64,000 nt of DNA. It comes from Bradyrhizobium daqingense (lineage in GTDB: Bacteria > Pseudomonadota > Alphaproteobacteria > Rhizobiales > Xanthobacteraceae). The stretch is taken from assembly GCF_021044685.1 (NCBI RefSeq), contig NZ_CP088014.1, forward strand, positions 6,124,001 to 6,188,000, written 5' to 3'. How positions within the stretch are numbered: the stretch's first letter is position 1; each line of letters begins with the position of its first letter. Positions 16,639 through 26,208 of the stretch are shown in pieces. The notes beneath the pieces were generated by a model. It was not told the DNA's origin, ran no database searches, and was given only the letters and a program-made list of their open reading frames with translations. Position numbers and translations under genes: made by a program.

Positions 16639-16652
16639 TTGATCCATCTCAA
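16639..16652. promoter_or_regulatory. FixK/FNR-type box upstream of the Spy-like gene
   Basis: TTGATCCATCTCAA, exact TTGA-N6-TCAA, 80 bases before the start at 16732. Confidence 0.6.
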
Positions 16653-16731
16653 CGGCTTGTCGAGGATTGCCTCATAAGGTGGGACGTTTCGGATCTCGAC
16701 CGAGAGATTGATAGCAATGGAGGACCATACC

Positions 16732-17244
16732 ATGCTCAAATTCAATCAACTCGTTGCAGCCGCTTCGGTATCGCTCACCATCGCAATGTCTTCCATAGGC
16801 GCCAACGCGCAGCCTTACGGACCTGGAGCGCATGGATGGGGACGAGACATGATGGGGTCCGGCATGATGATGGGGCCGGGATTCATGGACCGAGGTGGAT
16901 TCCGAGGCACATGCAGCCCTGCTGCCGTCGGCTTTTCCGGATGGCGCATCGACCGGCTCGAACAGGTCATCAAACCAACAGACGCTCAACGTGCCAAGTT
17001 CGATGAATTGAAGGCGGCATCCGACAAAGCCTCCGAGGCTCTGCGCCTCGCTTGCCCGACTGAAGTGCCGCCCACCGCGGTCGGTCGAATGGAGTTCATG
17101 GAGAAGCGCATGGAGGCGATGCTGCAGGCCGTGAAGACCATGCGTCCCGCTTTTGAGGCCTTCTACGCCACGCTCAGCGACGAGCAGAAGAGCCGGCTGG
17201 ATTCGCCTTCGGACCGGGGGCGCTTTTGGCGGCACCTTTGGTAG
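16732..17244 (+). CDS. Periplasmic Spy/CpxP-like (LTXXQ) protein
   Basis: About 170 residues with a signal peptide (MLKFNQLVAAASVSLTIAMS...GANA). A Gly/Met-rich stretch follows (GWGRDMMGSGMMMGPGFM), then helices with two LTXXQ-type motifs (IKPTDAQRAKFDEL, LSDEQKSRLD). Spy/CpxP proteins are periplasmic chaperones or envelope-stress/metal sensors; the Met-rich part could bind copper. It precedes DUF302 and PEP synthase in the same direction and has a FixK-type box upstream. Confidence 0.85.
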   Translation: MLKFNQLVAAASVSLTIAMSSIGANAQPYGPGAHGWGRDMMGSGMMMGPGFMDRGGFRGTCSPAAVGFSGWRIDRLEQVIKPTDAQRAKFDELKAASDKASEALRLACPTEVPPTAVGRMEFMEKRMEAMLQAVKTMRPAFEAFYATLSDEQKSRLDSPSDRGRFWRHLW

Positions 17245-17331
17245 GACGTCAGCGCTCTTGAAAAACGAGAGTTCGGATTGTTTCCTGTTCACGGTCGAGC
17301 CTGATGCCAGCTCACCAGGAGGGATTTCAAA

Positions 17332-17718
17332 ATGGGCTATTACTTCAGCAAGACCTTGCAGGTCGGGTTCGACGAAGCCGTGCGACGCACTACCGAAGCT
17401 CTCAAGCAAGGCGGCTTCGGCATCATCACGGAAATCGACGTCACGCGAACGTTCAAGGACAAGCTCGGTGTCGATTTCCGAAACTATCGTATCCTTGGGG
17501 CATGCAATCCACAGCTTGCCTACGAAGCACTCCAGCTTGAGGACAAGGTCGGCACCATGCTGCCCTGCAACGTCGTCGTTCAGGAGATCGCTCACGATCG
17601 CACCGAAATCGCTGCCATTGATCCCGTCGCGTCGATGCAGGCAAATGAAGATCCTGACCTCAAGGCATCGGCTGAGCGTGTCCAGACCTTGCTCCGGAAC
17701 GTGATCGACGGCTTGTAG
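17332..17718 (+). CDS. DUF302 domain protein
   Basis: A 128-residue protein matching DUF302: QVGFDEAVRRTTEALKQGGFGIITEIDVTRTFKDKL, then YRILGACNPQLAYEALQ and LPCNVVVQE. Its biochemical role is unknown; members are widespread near redox and sulfur genes. AGGAGG lies before the ATG at 17332. It is followed directly by the FixK-type box of ppsA. Confidence 0.92.
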   Translation: MGYYFSKTLQVGFDEAVRRTTEALKQGGFGIITEIDVTRTFKDKLGVDFRNYRILGACNPQLAYEALQLEDKVGTMLPCNVVVQEIAHDRTEIAAIDPVASMQANEDPDLKASAERVQTLLRNVIDGL

Positions 17719-17743
17719 GGAGACACGTAAATCCATCGAAAGG

Positions 17744-17757
17744 TTGACCTGCCTCAA
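17744..17757. promoter_or_regulatory. FixK/FNR-type box upstream of ppsA
   Basis: TTGACCTGCCTCAA, exact TTGA-N6-TCAA, centred about 40 bases before the ppsA ATG. An identical 14-mer occurs at 44399. Confidence 0.7.
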
Positions 17758-17790
17758 GGCCGGGCACGCTCGGCGTGATCTGCTGCATGC

Positions 17791-20202
17791 ATGTCCGGAT
17801 ATATCAGATCTTTCCTCGAAATCGGATTGGGCGATGTCGGGCTGGTCGGCGGCAAGACCGCTTCGCTCGGCGAATTGTATTCAGCTCTCGCATCCCACGG
17901 GGTTGCCGTCCCCAATGGCTTCGCCATCACGGCAGACGCCTATCGCGAAGCGCTATTGCGGGGCGGTGTCGCGGACGAACTTCACCGGCTTCTCGATGGG
18001 ATCGACAAGAGCAAGATCAAGCACCTCGCGAGCAAAGCCGCTAAGGCCCGCGAGATCATATACAAGGCAATGGACACGCCGCTGCTGCGCGAACAGATCG
18101 TGGAAGCCTATCGGCAGCTTGAACGCGAGGCCGGGACCGGGGTCGCTGTCGCCGTACGGAGCTCTGCGACCGCGGAGGATTTGCCGACAGCGAGTTTTGC
18201 AGGCCAGCACGAAAGTTTTCTCAATGTGCGCGGGCCCAAAGACTTGTTCGAAGCTTGCCGGCGCTGCTTTGCCTCCATTTTCACCGATCGCGCGATTTCC
18301 TATCGCATCGACAACGGCTTCGATCATTTCAAGGTCGCGCTTTCTGTCGCCGTGATGAAAATGGTCCACTCCGATCTGGCGGCCAGCGGTGTCGTCTTTA
18401 CGCTCGATACCGAATCCGGCTTTCGTGACGTGGTCTTCGTCACGGGCTGCTACGGTCTCGGCGAGACCATCGTGCAAGGCCAGGTGGATCCGGACGAATT
18501 CTACGTCCACAAGCCCACGCTCAGCCAGGGATATCGCCGGGTGCTGCGTCGCCGGCTCGGAGCCAAGCAGATCCGCATGATCTATGGCAAGCGCGGAGGC
18601 AGCCATGCGACGCTCACGCGCAACGTGCCTGACGCCGAACGACAGAAGTTTTGCATTTCCGATCCGGAGGTCCTGAGCCTGGCCGAGATCGCGGTCCGGA
18701 TCGAAGCCCACTACTCCAGACATGCCGGCGTTTCGATGCCGATGGACATCGAATGGGCCAAGGACGGGGTCGACGGGAAGCTTTACATCATTCAGGCCCG
18801 GCCAGAGACCGTTGCCTCCCAGCGTGCAGCGGACGTCTATGAGACCTACAATCTCAAGGGACACGGCTCGGTCATCGTCAACGGCCGCGCTGTCGGAGAG
18901 AAGATCGCATCCGGGCGTACGCGCCGCATTTCGTCCGCGCGCGATCTTGCAGCCTTCCGTCCTGGAGAAATTCTGGTGGCACCGGCCACCAGCCCGGATT
19001 GGGAGCCGATCATGAAGATCGCGGCCGGCATCATCACCGACAAGGGCGGTCGCACCTGCCATGCGGCGATCGTGGCCCGAGAGCTGGGCATCCCCGCCGT
19101 GGTCGGCGCCACGCACGCGACCGAGAAGATCAAGACCGGGACTGAAGTCTCGATCTGCTGCGCCGAAGGTGACGTTGGAAGCGTTTATCCGGGAAAGGTT
19201 GCGTTTGACGTGACCAAGACACCCGTGAGCGAGCTACGACAGCCGCGCACGGCTATCATGGTGAATGTCGGAACTCCGGAGATGGCTTTCCGCACGGCGA
19301 TGCAGCCGCAGGCCGGAGTCGGCCTCGCCCGGATGGAGTTCATCATCAGTGAGCACATCCGCGTTCACCCCATGGCATTGCTCAAGCCGGACAAGATAAA
19401 GTCAACCAGGGCACGGGCCGAGATCGCACGCTTGGTCAGAGGCTTCCAGAGCCCGGCCGACTTCTTTGTTCAACGACTGGCGGAAGGCGTCGGCACCATC
19501 GCCGCGGCATTCTATCCGAAGCCAGTGATCGTACGGCTTTCCGATTTCAAGACCAACGAATATGCCAGCCTGATTGGCGGGGAAGGCTTTGAGCCCAGGG
19601 AAGAGAATCCGATGCTGGGATTCCGGGGTGCCTCGCGCTACAGTCATCCCGCCTACACCGAAGGATTTGCGCTGGAGTGCGCGGCGCTTCGCCTGGTGCG
19701 AAAGGAGATGGGTCTCTCCAATCTGCGCGTCATGGTGCCGTTCTGCCGAACCGTGGAGGAAGGCCGTCGCGTGATCGCCACGATGGCGGCCAACGGACTG
19801 AGACGCGGCGAAGACGGTCTCGAAATTTACGTCATGTGCGAGATTCCGAATAACGTCATCCAGATCGACGCGTTTTCTCAGTTATTCGATGGGTTTTCGA
19901 TTGGTTCCAACGATCTTACCCAGCTCACGCTGGGGGTCGACCGGGATTCCGATATCGTAGCCTTCGACTTCGACGAACGGGACCCGGGAATGCTGGAGAT
20001 GTTTCGGCAGGCGGTGGTCGGCGCAAAGCGCAACGGTCGCCATATCGGCATCTGCGGCGAAGCGCCCGCGAACTATCCGGAGATCGCGCGATATTTGACG
20101 GGACTTGGCATCGATTCGATCAGCGTCAATCCCTCGAGCGTGTTTCGCACCATGGCCGTGGTGTCCGACGCCGAAGCCAATCAGCCAAAATCCGAGACGT
20201 GA
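17791..20202 (+). CDS. ppsA: Phosphoenolpyruvate synthase
   Basis: Converts pyruvate, ATP and water to PEP, AMP and phosphate. The 803-residue protein has the N-terminal ATP-grasp domain (GLVGGKTASLGELYS, AVRSSATAEDLPTASFAGQ), the swivelling phospho-His domain (GGRTCHAAIVARELGIPAVVG, catalytic His) and the C-terminal PEP-binding barrel (GSNDLTQLTLGVDRDS, ICGEAPANYPEIARYL). Length is usual. With a FixK-type box very close to its start it may be induced at low oxygen, as in other FNR-regulated stress regulons. Confidence 0.96.
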   Translation: MSGYIRSFLEIGLGDVGLVGGKTASLGELYSALASHGVAVPNGFAITADAYREALLRGGVADELHRLLDGIDKSKIKHLASKAAKAREIIYKAMDTPLLREQIVEAYRQLEREAGTGVAVAVRSSATAEDLPTASFAGQHESFLNVRGPKDLFEACRRCFASIFTDRAISYRIDNGFDHFKVALSVAVMKMVHSDLAASGVVFTLDTESGFRDVVFVTGCYGLGETIVQGQVDPDEFYVHKPTLSQGYRRVLRRRLGAKQIRMIYGKRGGSHATLTRNVPDAERQKFCISDPEVLSLAEIAVRIEAHYSRHAGVSMPMDIEWAKDGVDGKLYIIQARPETVASQRAADVYETYNLKGHGSVIVNGRAVGEKIASGRTRRISSARDLAAFRPGEILVAPATSPDWEPIMKIAAGIITDKGGRTCHAAIVARELGIPAVVGATHATEKIKTGTEVSICCAEGDVGSVYPGKVAFDVTKTPVSELRQPRTAIMVNVGTPEMAFRTAMQPQAGVGLARMEFIISEHIRVHPMALLKPDKIKSTRARAEIARLVRGFQSPADFFVQRLAEGVGTIAAAFYPKPVIVRLSDFKTNEYASLIGGEGFEPREENPMLGFRGASRYSHPAYTEGFALECAALRLVRKEMGLSNLRVMVPFCRTVEEGRRVIATMAANGLRRGEDGLEIYVMCEIPNNVIQIDAFSQLFDGFSIGSNDLTQLTLGVDRDSDIVAFDFDERDPGMLEMFRQAVVGAKRNGRHIGICGEAPANYPEIARYLTGLGIDSISVNPSSVFRTMAVVSDAEANQPKSET

Positions 20203-20222
20203 GACTCCCCTCGCTGCAACGA

Positions 20223-21664
20223 TCAGATCACAGCCGGGACGGGAGCGGCATGAATGCGTTCTGCCGCGACGTTGACCCTGGTCATCGTCTTCGTCAGCTC
20301 GTCATAGACCCGATCGTCGATAGTCACCGTGCCGAAATTCGAGTCTTCACCGTCAAAACGCCCCTGCGCTGGCTGATCGGCATGCTCGAACCAGTGATAA
20401 CCGACTACATTCGGCTTGCTGAGGGCTGCCGCAACGTAGCCCTCGAAAGCCCGGGCGCGGTCGAGCTGAGTAGCCAGCCGTGGCCCCGCCCCTTTGGTAT
20501 TCGGCAAGCCTGCGTCGTCGCCTCGGAATGAGAATTCGGAGATCAGGCATGGCTTACCGGTGGCAGCATAAGCGTCAATGACCGGACCAGGGTCGAACTC
20601 GTAGCAATTGAAGGAGATCACATCGAGATGGCGGCCGGCCGCTGCAATGACGCCTGCGAGCGGCTGATAGCCGAACCGGGATCCGAGCACGAGATGATTG
20701 GGATCGGCCGTCTTGATTGCCGAGACGCACAGTTCGAAATACTTGTCGGCCACGACGGCCACGAAGGCATCGCAATCTGCTGAGAATGCCTCGCGGGCGG
20801 GATCTGCCAGGTTGGCCTTGGTCTCAAGTGCGTCGTTCAAGACGCCGGGCCGCAGTCTGACGTATGGTGCCACGACATGTTCGATCCTGCCGAGCTCTTC
20901 CAGGATCGCGCCTGTGTGCGCCATACCGCATTGAATTGGGCAAAATCTCGATAATGGGCCTGCAGACCCGAGATAGCGGCAACCCTGCCGGGACGATGAG
21001 ACGGCAGGTTCAGAAACACCGTCAGAAGCTCGTCGGCACCGCGCCAGTCGGGTGACCAGTACAGTTCGTTGTCGATGAAGGTACCGAGCAAGCCGGGATC
21101 GTTGCGCCGATGCCTGCAACGTTGATCGGCACTTGCGCGGATATGCGCCGAGAATCCGGGATCGAAGACGTCCGGAAAGACTTGCTCACGACGGTGCAAG
21201 CGGAAGGACGCGCCGAGCTCAGCGGTCGGCGCCGTCGCCAGCAATTGCGATCCCGCACTGGCGACGAGTTCGTCCGACCAGCAGCCAACCGTGTTGAACT
21301 TCCAGCTTGCCAGCCGGTCAGACACAACGGTGCGCCAGATCTGCAGGCTGCCGTACTTAGTCCGGCAAGCCTCGGCGTAGGGCACCCGTTCGGTCCCGCC
21401 GATCCGATCCTGATCGAAACGGACCGTATCGACCCCCTTCGAGAGAAATCTACCACCATCGGGATCGACGAGCCAGAATACGCCATCGCGCTCGGCAACG
21501 CGGAAGAAGCCGCTTCCTCTGAGATCGTCGTCGACGAGCCCTCCCCATTTCGTTCTTCGCAAGCGCGGACCCCAGCAACAATCTAAGGATACAAGTCCAT
21601 CGCACGGCCCGACCCAGGCTCCTTGACCTATCTCAATACCACCCGGAACCAGCATGACTACCAA
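20223..21664 (-). pseudogene. Glycoside hydrolase (GH-A clan type) broken by one frameshift
   Basis: Two minus-strand frames form one glycosidase. The first holds GFFRVAERDGVFWLVDPDGG and the probable acid/base Glu in GTFIDNELYW. It breaks near 20901. The second frame continues with ILEELGRIEHV, DVISFNCYEF and the probable nucleophile in LISEFSFRG, ending YHWFEHADQP. Restoring one C at 20901 on the plus strand rejoins AQFNAVWRTQARS with EELGRIEHV. The fold resembles beta-galactosidase/agarase-type enzymes; the substrate is not predictable. Mutation or base error cannot be separated here. Confidence 0.75.
21623..21636. promoter_or_regulatory. FixK/FNR-type box before the beta-glucosidase operon
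   Basis: TTGACCTATCTCAA, exact TTGA-N6-TCAA. It is 119 bases before the beta-glucosidase ATG and falls inside the 5' part of the divergent glycosidase pseudogene as drawn. Confidence 0.6.
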
Positions 21665-21754
21665 TGTCGAAGGGAGACAACGTGCCTAAGATCCGACTGG
21701 CGGGCCGCGCAACAGCGTCCGGCCATCGATCGAGCAGGACCAAGCAGGTCGTCC

Positions 21755-23089
21755 ATGCCGACAACGCAACTGCCAAATACCGCCAGCCTGCCCCCCGATT
21801 TCATCTGGGGTGTTTCCACCTCCAGCTTCCAGATCGAAGGGGCAACTCAAGAGGACGGGCGCGGATTGAGCATCTGGGACATCTATTGTCGGACCGGTGA
21901 AATCAAGAATCACGATACCGGCGACAGCGCCTGTGACCATTATCATCGCTACCGCGAAGATGTCGGTCTCATGAAGGCGCTGGGCGTGCAGGCGTACCGG
22001 TTCTCGGTCGCCTGGCCGCGCGTCCGGCCACTCGGGCGCGGATCTGCCAACGAGGCCGGCCTTTCATTCTACGACCGGCTGATCGACGAGCTCTTGGCCG
22101 CCGGTATCGAACCGTGGCTGTGCCTGTATCATTGGGACCTTCCGCAGGCCTTGGAGGAGCGCGGTGGCTGGCTCAATCGGGAATCGGCCGTGTGGTTCGC
22201 CGACTATGCGAGTTTGATCGCCGCGCGCTTTGGCGACCGGGTCAAGCGCTTTGCGACATTCAACGAACCGTCGATGTTCAGCCTGTTCAGCCGTTCGCTC
22301 GGCAAACGCGACGGCAGCAGCGAGGACAAGCTCCACCGCATGATCCACAACGTCAATCTCGCCCACGGGGCGGCGGTGGATGTGCTCCGCGCTAACGTGA
22401 TCAACGCCTCGATCGGCTGTATCCACAATCGACAGCCATGCCGGCCTTCCAGCGCAAGCGAGGCCGATGCAGCGGCTGCGGCACGCCTGAATGTGTATTG
22501 GAATGCGGGCTTTCCGGATCCGCAATGCCGCGGCGAGTATCCTCTATCGATGCGCGTGGCGATCGAACCGCATATGCAGCCGGGCGACCTGGCGCGGATT
22601 TGCCGTCCGCTCGATTGGTTCGGACTGAACCACTATAGCCCGGTCTACGTGAAGGCGCGGGCGGATTCGATGCTGGGCTACGACTTCGGTGACAAGCCGG
22701 CCAGCCTGCCCTTGACCCCGATCGGATGGCCGATCGATCCCGACGCTTTCAGTCGAACACTGCAGGATGTGCACGCACAGTATGGCCTCCCCATTTACGT
22801 GCTCGAGAATGGCTATGGTGATTCCGGCCAGCCCAACCAGACCGGTGCGGTGATCGACCCGGGTCGGATAGAGTTCTTGAAGGCCTATATCAACGCGATG
22901 AACGAAGCCGCTTCCAGCGGCGTCGATGTTCGTGGCTATTTCGTTTGGTCGCTTCTCGACAATTTCGAGTGGGACTCCGGGTACAGCATCAGGTTCGGCC
23001 TGACATACGTTGATTATGCTTCGCTGCAGCGAACGCCGAAATCGTCCTTCGGCTGGTATGCCGGTCTGATCAAGGCGATGCAGCCATGA
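21755..23089 (+). CDS. Family 1 beta-glucosidase
   Basis: A 444-residue GH1 enzyme hydrolysing beta-glucosides. The N-terminal signature is FIWGVSTSSFQIEGA, the acid/base Glu is in ATFNEPSMF, and the nucleophile Glu is in YVLENGYGDSG. FVWSLLDNFEWDSGYSIRFGL lies near the C-terminus. No signal peptide, so cytoplasmic. The ATG at 21755 begins the conserved domain without an extension. Its stop overlaps the glucokinase start, so released glucose can be phosphorylated by the next gene product. Confidence 0.95.
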   Translation: MPTTQLPNTASLPPDFIWGVSTSSFQIEGATQEDGRGLSIWDIYCRTGEIKNHDTGDSACDHYHRYREDVGLMKALGVQAYRFSVAWPRVRPLGRGSANEAGLSFYDRLIDELLAAGIEPWLCLYHWDLPQALEERGGWLNRESAVWFADYASLIAARFGDRVKRFATFNEPSMFSLFSRSLGKRDGSSEDKLHRMIHNVNLAHGAAVDVLRANVINASIGCIHNRQPCRPSSASEADAAAAARLNVYWNAGFPDPQCRGEYPLSMRVAIEPHMQPGDLARICRPLDWFGLNHYSPVYVKARADSMLGYDFGDKPASLPLTPIGWPIDPDAFSRTLQDVHAQYGLPIYVLENGYGDSGQPNQTGAVIDPGRIEFLKAYINAMNEAASSGVDVRGYFVWSLLDNFEWDSGYSIRFGLTYVDYASLQRTPKSSFGWYAGLIKAMQP

Positions 23090-24063
23090 TGAAGGCAATC
23101 CCGCCAAGCCGAACCACCCTGCTTGCAGACGTTGGAGGCACCAACGTCCGTTTCGCGCTGTTGGCCGACGGCATGGTCAGCACGATAACCCGTATGGCTG
23201 TCAGTGATTCCGCCACCTTTCAGGAGGCGCTCGCTGCCTATCTCTCCGCTTCCACCCAGGTCGACAAGATGGCTCACGCAATCCTTGCCGCTTCCGGCGT
23301 GGTTCAGGATGGCCGCTGCGCGCTCACGAACAATTCCTGGGTGATCGATGCCGAGGAACTGCGTCGGACTCATGGATTCTCGACCGTACGCCTGATCAAC
23401 GATTTCGAGGCGGTTGCATGGGCCCTGCCGCGGCTTGGCGCGAGCAGTCTGCTGCAGCTGGGTGGGCGGCAGCGGATCGCAGGAGCGCCCCTTGCTGCAA
23501 TCGGCCCCGGCACCGGCTTGGGAATGGCCGTCAGCATACCGCACCTCGGCGGGCGGATCGTCCTTTCGAGCGAAGGGGGGCATTCCACGATGGCGAGCGG
23601 CTCCTTGCGCGAGGATGCCGTCATCGAGCATTTGCGCCGACGCTTCGGACATGTGTCCGCCGAACGTGTTCTGTCAGGCGCAGGACTGGAAAACCTCCAT
23701 GACGCTCTGGCCGAGATCGACGGCGTGAGCTCACCAAAACGTCGCGCCGCCGACATCACGCGGGCGGCAATCGACGGGACTTCTACGGTTAGCCGCGGCG
23801 CCGTTGATATGTTTTGCGCGATGCTGGGGTCCGTCGCGGGCAACCTCGCGCTCGCGCTGAATGCGAGAGGTGGGATATTCATTGGCGGCGGCATTTTGCG
23901 CCACATGCCAGACTATCTTGCCGCCTCCCAGTTTCGCCGGCGCTTCGAGGAGAAGGGGCGGCTCCGAAAATTCCTGGAGCCGATACCGGCTTATTTGATC
24001 CTGGACGACGACGTCGCGTTTGTCGGCCTTCGTAACCTGATGGAGGTCGAAGGCCTTGGCTGA
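23086..24063 (+). CDS. glk: Glucokinase
   Basis: Phosphorylates glucose to glucose-6-phosphate. The 325-residue protein has the phosphate-1 motif LLADVGGTNVRFALL, the active-site INDFEAVAW, the phosphate-2 motif AIGPGTGLGMAVS and the C-terminal RGGIFIGGGI adenosine block, matching the bacterial Glk family. It overlaps the beta-glucosidase upstream (ATGA) and the phosphofructokinase downstream, forming a tight sugar-utilisation operon. Confidence 0.94.
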   Translation: MMKAIPPSRTTLLADVGGTNVRFALLADGMVSTITRMAVSDSATFQEALAAYLSASTQVDKMAHAILAASGVVQDGRCALTNNSWVIDAEELRRTHGFSTVRLINDFEAVAWALPRLGASSLLQLGGRQRIAGAPLAAIGPGTGLGMAVSIPHLGGRIVLSSEGGHSTMASGSLREDAVIEHLRRRFGHVSAERVLSGAGLENLHDALAEIDGVSSPKRRAADITRAAIDGTSTVSRGAVDMFCAMLGSVAGNLALALNARGGIFIGGGILRHMPDYLAASQFRRRFEEKGRLRKFLEPIPAYLILDDDVAFVGLRNLMEVEGLG

Positions 24064-25021
24064 GATACCGCAACTCGACATCGTCACCCTGACCATCAAT
24101 CCGGCCGTCGATATCTCGACCTCGGTCAGCAAGATGGTGCCCTACACGAAGATGCGCTGCGCCGAGCCACAGCGCGATCCCGGCGGTGGCGGGATCAATG
24201 TGGCCCGTGTCCTGAAACGGCTCGGCCTTGAAGCGACCGCAGTCTATCCGGCAGGCGGCGCAACCGGACAAACCCTGGCGGCGCTGGTTGAACGCGAGGC
24301 CGTGCGCAGTATCGTGATCCCGATATCGAACGATACCCGCGAAGACATCACCGTTTTCGACGAGACCAGCAAGGAGCAGTTCCGGCTGGTGTTCCCGGGC
24401 GCCTCCCTCAGCGAATTCGAATGGCAGCAGTGTCTCGACACCATTGCGCACCTCAGTCCGCAGGCTGGCTTTGTCATCGCAAGCGGCAGCCTGCCGCCGG
24501 GAGTTCCGGCCGATTTCTACGGCAGGGTGGTCCGGGCCTCGAAAGGGGCCGCCAGGGTCATTGTTGACACGTCCGGCGCCTCGCTGAAACCAGCGCTGGA
24601 GGCGGGCGTCTATCTCATCAAGCCCAACCTTCGGGAGTTTCAGGAGCTGGCCGGGATCAGCTGCGCCGACGAGCCTGCGCTGCTGGAGGCGGGGCGCCGC
24701 CTGTTCGAGCGCTATCGCATCGAGATCATCGCGCTCTCCATGGGCCCCGGCGGCGCCCTGCTCCTGACGCGCGGCATCGCTTTGCGTGCGAATGGCCTTG
24801 CTATGGAGCCTGTCAGCGTTTCCGGCGCGGGCGACAGCTTCCTGGGGGCGATGGTGTCGCGCTTGGCCGATGGTGATAAGCTCGATAGCGCGCTGCGTTA
24901 CGGCGTTGCCGGCGGGTCCGCGGCACTGCTCAGTCCCGGCACGGGGCTTTGCCTCGGTGCGGATGTTCATCGTCTCGCATCCAGCGTGAACGTTACAACC
25001 ATTTCCGGCTATCATGCTTAG
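24056..25021 (+). CDS. pfkB: PfkB-type 6-phosphofructokinase
   Basis: A 321-residue ribokinase-family sugar kinase. The start IVTLTINPAVDISTSVSKMVPYTKMR with DPGGGGINVARVLKRLG matches E. coli PfkB closely. The C-terminal VSVSGAGDSFLGAMVS holds the catalytic Asp and anion hole. It would supply the glycolytic step after glucokinase; many alphaproteobacteria lack a classic PfkA. The TTG start at 24056 overlaps the glucokinase end and follows GGAGG. Confidence 0.9.
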   Translation: MAEIPQLDIVTLTINPAVDISTSVSKMVPYTKMRCAEPQRDPGGGGINVARVLKRLGLEATAVYPAGGATGQTLAALVEREAVRSIVIPISNDTREDITVFDETSKEQFRLVFPGASLSEFEWQQCLDTIAHLSPQAGFVIASGSLPPGVPADFYGRVVRASKGAARVIVDTSGASLKPALEAGVYLIKPNLREFQELAGISCADEPALLEAGRRLFERYRIEIIALSMGPGGALLLTRGIALRANGLAMEPVSVSGAGDSFLGAMVSRLADGDKLDSALRYGVAGGSAALLSPGTGLCLGADVHRLASSVNVTTISGYHA

Positions 25022-26159
25022 CAAAGGGGCATACCACTCACCCGGCGAGCGGCAGCTGCTGCTGCGCTTCTGGAGGACTGCCCGCGGCTTCTGGACGGGC
25101 AAGTCGGCGAGGTGGGCCTGGCTTCTCACCGTGTTGCTCGTTGCGACGGTGCTTCTGCAATTGCTGACGCAGTATTCGCTGAACTTCTGGAACCGCGACT
25201 TCCTCAACGCGGTCGAGCGCAAGAACGGCAACGAGCTCCTCAGCCAAGCGCTGCGCTTCATTCCGCTCGCCGCGGCCAGCCTGTCGCTCGCCGTCTTCTC
25301 GGTCTGGGGGCGGATGACGCTGCAGCGAAAGTGGAGAGCCTGGCTCAGCGATGAGCTTTACCGTTACTGGCTGGAGCGGGATCGTTTTGTGCGGCTGAAC
25401 TTCGTGGCGGGAGACTATCAGGCGCCCGAATATCGGATTGCCGAGGATGGCAGGCTGGCAACGGACCTGCCGGTGGACCTCACCCTCGGGCTCATCAGTT
25501 CACTGCTTACGGCGACTACATTCATCGGCATTCTCTGGATCGTCGGGGGCAACCTGGACATCGACGTCTCCGGGCAGACCTTGACCATTCCCGGCTATCT
25601 CGTGCTCGCCGTGATCGCCTACTCGGTTGCGGTCGCGGCGACGACGATGCTGATCGGCCGCCAGCTGACGCAGGTCCTGGAGGACAACAAGCGGGCTGAA
25701 GCGGAGTTGCGAGCGATCGGAACTCATTGGCGTGAAAGCGGAGAAGACAAGGCCTTGCGGCCGGACGGCAGGGACGGGCTTCGCGCCATGGAAGCGGCGC
25801 TCGCGGCAGTAGTTTCCGCCTGGCTGAAATATTGCTGGCAACTCATGCGTCTCACAATCATAACCCACACGAACTCGCTTCTGACGCCCGTGATCGGCGT
25901 GCTGCTCTGCACGCCAAAATATGTTGCCGGCACGATGCTCCTCGGCGAGGTCGTACAGGCCGCGGCGGCGTTCGTCGTGGTCCAGGGTGCCTGCAGTTGG
26001 TTTACGGACAACTATCCACGTCTTGCGGAATGGGCGGCGTCGGCCAACCGTGTTGCGTCGCTACTTCTCGCGCTGGACAAGATCTATCAATGTCCGACGT
26101 GCGACGAGTCGGCCGTTGACTGGTGCGAACCGGAAGCTCGGCACTATTCCTTGGAATGA
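25014..26159 (+). CDS. SbmA/BacA-like inner-membrane transporter
   Basis: A 381-residue membrane protein of the ABC-transporter membrane-domain type (WAWLLTVLLVATVLLQLLTQY, FWNRDFLNAVERKN, ITHTNSLLTPVIGVLLCTPKY) with about six hydrophobic segments. No nucleotide-binding domain follows, as in SbmA/BacA proteins, which import peptides using proton energy. EAASANRVASLLLALD marks the usual end of the membrane domain. It overlaps pfkB, so it may be the last gene of that operon. Substrate unknown. Confidence 0.85.
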   Translation: MLSKGAYHSPGERQLLLRFWRTARGFWTGKSARWAWLLTVLLVATVLLQLLTQYSLNFWNRDFLNAVERKNGNELLSQALRFIPLAAASLSLAVFSVWGRMTLQRKWRAWLSDELYRYWLERDRFVRLNFVAGDYQAPEYRIAEDGRLATDLPVDLTLGLISSLLTATTFIGILWIVGGNLDIDVSGQTLTIPGYLVLAVIAYSVAVAATTMLIGRQLTQVLEDNKRAEAELRAIGTHWRESGEDKALRPDGRDGLRAMEAALAAVVSAWLKYCWQLMRLTIITHTNSLLTPVIGVLLCTPKYVAGTMLLGEVVQAAAAFVVVQGACSWFTDNYPRLAEWAASANRVASLLLALDKIYQCPTCDESAVDWCEPEARHYSLE

Positions 26160-26208
26160 GGCAGCATCCGAACGAGGGTGCGGTCGCGAAGTATCCAGTG
26201 ACGCATGA

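Noticed and set aside
16672..17757. 361-codon minus-strand frame across the Spy-like and DUF302 genes
   Set aside because: Plus strand has a signal peptide, LTXXQ motifs and DUF302; the minus frame lacks any recognisable feature.
17953..19116. 387-codon minus-strand frame within ppsA
   Set aside because: PEP synthase motifs on the plus strand cover the whole interval; the antisense frame has no domain similarity.
25014..26159. Truncated ABC exporter lacking its ATPase domain
   Set aside because: SbmA/BacA family members naturally lack that domain, and the length fits.
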